NCBI GenBank assembly: GCA_028685445.1
Contig: JAQUDY010000008.1
Span: forward strand, 1-14,998
Source of the DNA: Bacilli bacterium
GTDB taxonomy: Bacteria; Bacillota_I; Bacilli_A; RF39; UBA660
Direction: 5' to 3'
Length of the DNA: 14,998 nt
Position 1 is the first letter of the stretch; the number at the start of each line of letters is the position of its first letter. Shown here piece after piece: positions 13,670 through 14,998 of this stretch. The notes under the pieces are model-generated. The model searched no databases, was not told the origin of the DNA, and worked only from the letters and a program-made list of their open reading frames with translations. The translations under genes and the position numbers were made by a program.

Positions 13670-14933
13670 CTATTTTAATTATAATCTGATATAAATCTTC
13701 AAAATCAAATTCTTCACTAATTATTTTGAATCCAGCTTCTTTTATCTCTTTTTCGAGTTCTTTATATGAGTTTGTAACACTTGTTAAATCTTCTGGGATT
13801 ATTCTTGGATTAACTTTTTCAATTTCTAAATTAGTTTTTATTGGTTTAATTTCTTTTTCTTCTGAAGTGCTCTTTTCTATTATAGGAATATCTAAATCAT
13901 CAAATATATTTTTATTTTCTGAAGTTGAAACATGCTCTTCTTTTTCATTAAAAATGTTTTCACTACTTTGATCAAATGATAAATTAACTTCTTGATCTTC
14001 TAATGATGGATATTCTTGTCTATCAAATATATTTAATAATTTGCTTTTTGAAAATAAGTTTTCCTCTATTTCTGTAGTACTAGATTTTTCTTCAGTTAAA
14101 AAGTCTAAAGTTTCTATTTCTTTATTTTCATTTTGTTCTTCTAAATTATCATTATTTACGATAGTTTCATCTAGACTTGTTTCATTTAAAGGTTGAAACG
14201 TATCTTGAAAAATATTTTGATTTAATTCATCTTGGGGAATTGTTTCTTCGTTTTTTATTTCTAATCTTTCTTCTGTTATATCAAAAGGATTAGAATTCAT
14301 ATTGTTTTCTATGTTTTGCATTTTTTCAGTTTGTAACGTTGTTTTTATTGCTGCATCAAGTTGTCTAACTGTCATTCTTTCACTTATTATTCTATTTAAC
14401 ATACTGTTTTGAGAATCTAGATCTTCTATTTGTAATAAGCTTCTTGCGTGTCTCTCGCTAATTCTTTCATTTAATAAAGCTTCTTGAACAGAATCTGATA
14501 AATTTAATAATCTAAGCTTATTAGCAATAGTTGATTGTGTTACTCCTAATTTTTTTGCTAAGTCTTCTTGAGTCAAATATTCTTTATCTAATATTTTTTT
14601 ATATGATCTTGCTTCTTCTATAGAAGTTAGGTTTCTACGTTGTACATTTTCAACTAGTGCTACTTCAGCACTTTTATTATCATCTAAGTTAGATATTATT
14701 GCTGGTACTGAAGTTAATCCTATTAAGACTGATGCTTTATAACGTCTTTCACCTGCAATAATTTCGTATTTTTCACCAACTTTTCTTAACACAATTGGTT
14801 GAATTATGCCGTGTTCTTTTATTGATGAGGCAAGTTCGTTTAATGCTTGTTCATCAAAAGTCAATCGTGGTTGAAAACGATTAGGTATTATACTATCTAT
14901 ATTAATCATTTGTATTGCTTGATTATTATTCAT
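13653..14933 (-). CDS. noc: Noc-type nucleoid occlusion protein (ParB family CTPase) with long acidic linker
   Basis: Noc binds chromosomal sites as a CTP-dependent clamp and blocks division over the nucleoid. The 426 residues start with the ParB N-domain: IDSIIPNRFQPR (12-23), HGIIQPIVLR, GERRYKAS (61-68) and ENVQRRNLTSIEEA (95-108), the CTP-binding motifs. The helix-turn-helix domain LTQEDLAKKLGVTQSTIANKLRLL (120-143) with NERISERHARSLL matches Noc (QSTIANKLRLL, ITERHARAL) rather than Spo0J/ParB. The C-terminal GFKIISEEFDFEDLYQIIIKI (401-421) matches the Noc end. Between about 205 and 385 lies an acidic, low-complexity linker absent from B. subtilis Noc (about 283 residues), with six N-x-F motifs. 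The N-terminal amphipathic membrane helix of Noc is missing. ATG start, SD GGGG. Confidence 0.92.
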   Translation of the reverse strand: MNNNQAIQMINIDSIIPNRFQPRLTFDEQALNELASSIKEHGIIQPIVLRKVGEKYEIIAGERRYKASVLIGLTSVPAIISNLDDNKSAEVALVENVQRRNLTSIEEARSYKKILDKEYLTQEDLAKKLGVTQSTIANKLRLLNLSDSVQEALLNERISERHARSLLQIEDLDSQNSMLNRIISERMTVRQLDAAIKTTLQTEKMQNIENNMNSNPFDITEERLEIKNEETIPQDELNQNIFQDTFQPLNETSLDETIVNNDNLEEQNENKEIETLDFLTEEKSSTTEIEENLFSKSKLLNIFDRQEYPSLEDQEVNLSFDQSSENIFNEKEEHVSTSENKNIFDDLDIPIIEKSTSEEKEIKPIKTNLEIEKVNPRIIPEDLTSVTNSYKELEKEIKEAGFKIISEEFDFEDLYQIIIKIEKQDD

Positions 14934-14963
14934 AAACTAAGCCCCTTTTTCTATTCTAATACT

Positions 14964-14992
14964 ATGATACTTTATTTTTAGTATATTTTCAA
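14964..14992 (-). promoter_or_regulatory. Sigma-A promoter of noc
   Basis: TTGAAA (14987-14992), 17-base spacer, TATCAT (14964-14969). Both elements match five of six consensus positions; leader about 24 bases. Confidence 0.65.
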
Positions 14993-14998
14993 TGGTTT

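Overview
The window is a very AT-rich, gene-dense piece of a bacterial chromosome, almost all of it coding and nearly all on the minus strand. Gene content and order point to a low-GC Gram-positive (Bacilli-like Firmicutes) that forms endospores and lives anaerobically. It has pyruvate:ferredoxin oxidoreductase, the RNA polymerase delta subunit, Noc, and the sporulation genes spoIIR, spoIID, spoIIQ and spoIIID. TGG encodes Trp and one gene (prfA) ends in TGA, so the code is the standard bacterial one and not the Mollicutes code. A spore-forming, uncultured gut lineage related to Erysipelotrichia or RF39-type Bacilli would fit, but this is inference.

Layout. 1-3069: nifJ, truncated by the window edge, with its own promoter. 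3126-6173: a minus-strand run rpiB - ywzB (DUF1146) - spoIID - spoIIQ - spoIIID - a shrunken MreB/Mbl-like gene, closed by a terminator. 6230-8405: rpmE, murA and mntP, with clear sigma-A promoters before murA and rpmE and a terminator after rpmE. 8427-11268: rpoE - prfA - prmC - spoIIR, with the rpoE promoter upstream. 11364-11657: a small DUF1934-like gene. 11722-13656: a class A penicillin-binding protein, the only plus-strand gene. 13653-14933: noc, convergent with the PBP gene and sharing a bidirectional terminator with it. This closely resembles a compacted version of the Bacillus subtilis rpoE-prfA-spoIIR-mntP-rpiB-spoIID-spoIIQ-spoIIID-mbl region.

How the genes fit together. SpoIIR (forespore signal), SpoIID (cell-wall lytic enzyme of engulfment), SpoIIQ (forespore half of the intercompartment channel) and SpoIIID (mother-cell transcription factor) all act around engulfment. 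MurA, the class A PBP and the relic Mbl belong to wall synthesis and cell shape. Noc couples chromosome position to division. RF1, PrmC, L31 and delta are translation and transcription housekeeping.

Most striking: several sporulation genes have no usable ATG/GTG/TTG start. spoIID has a perfect Shine-Dalgarno (SD) sequence six bases before an ATA codon. spoIIID can only start at ATT or ATA. spoIIR and the Mbl-like gene are best started at ATT. In spoIIID and spoIIR the SD lies inside a predicted hairpin. Every housekeeping gene here except mntP (GTG) has a normal ATG. This suggests translational restraint of sporulation genes through non-canonical start codons. Other points: the mbl position holds a gene reduced to about 175 residues that lacks the nucleotide-binding loops; the Noc homologue lacks the N-terminal membrane helix and carries an acidic linker with six N-x-F motifs; and SpoIIQ has lost all its LytM zinc ligands.
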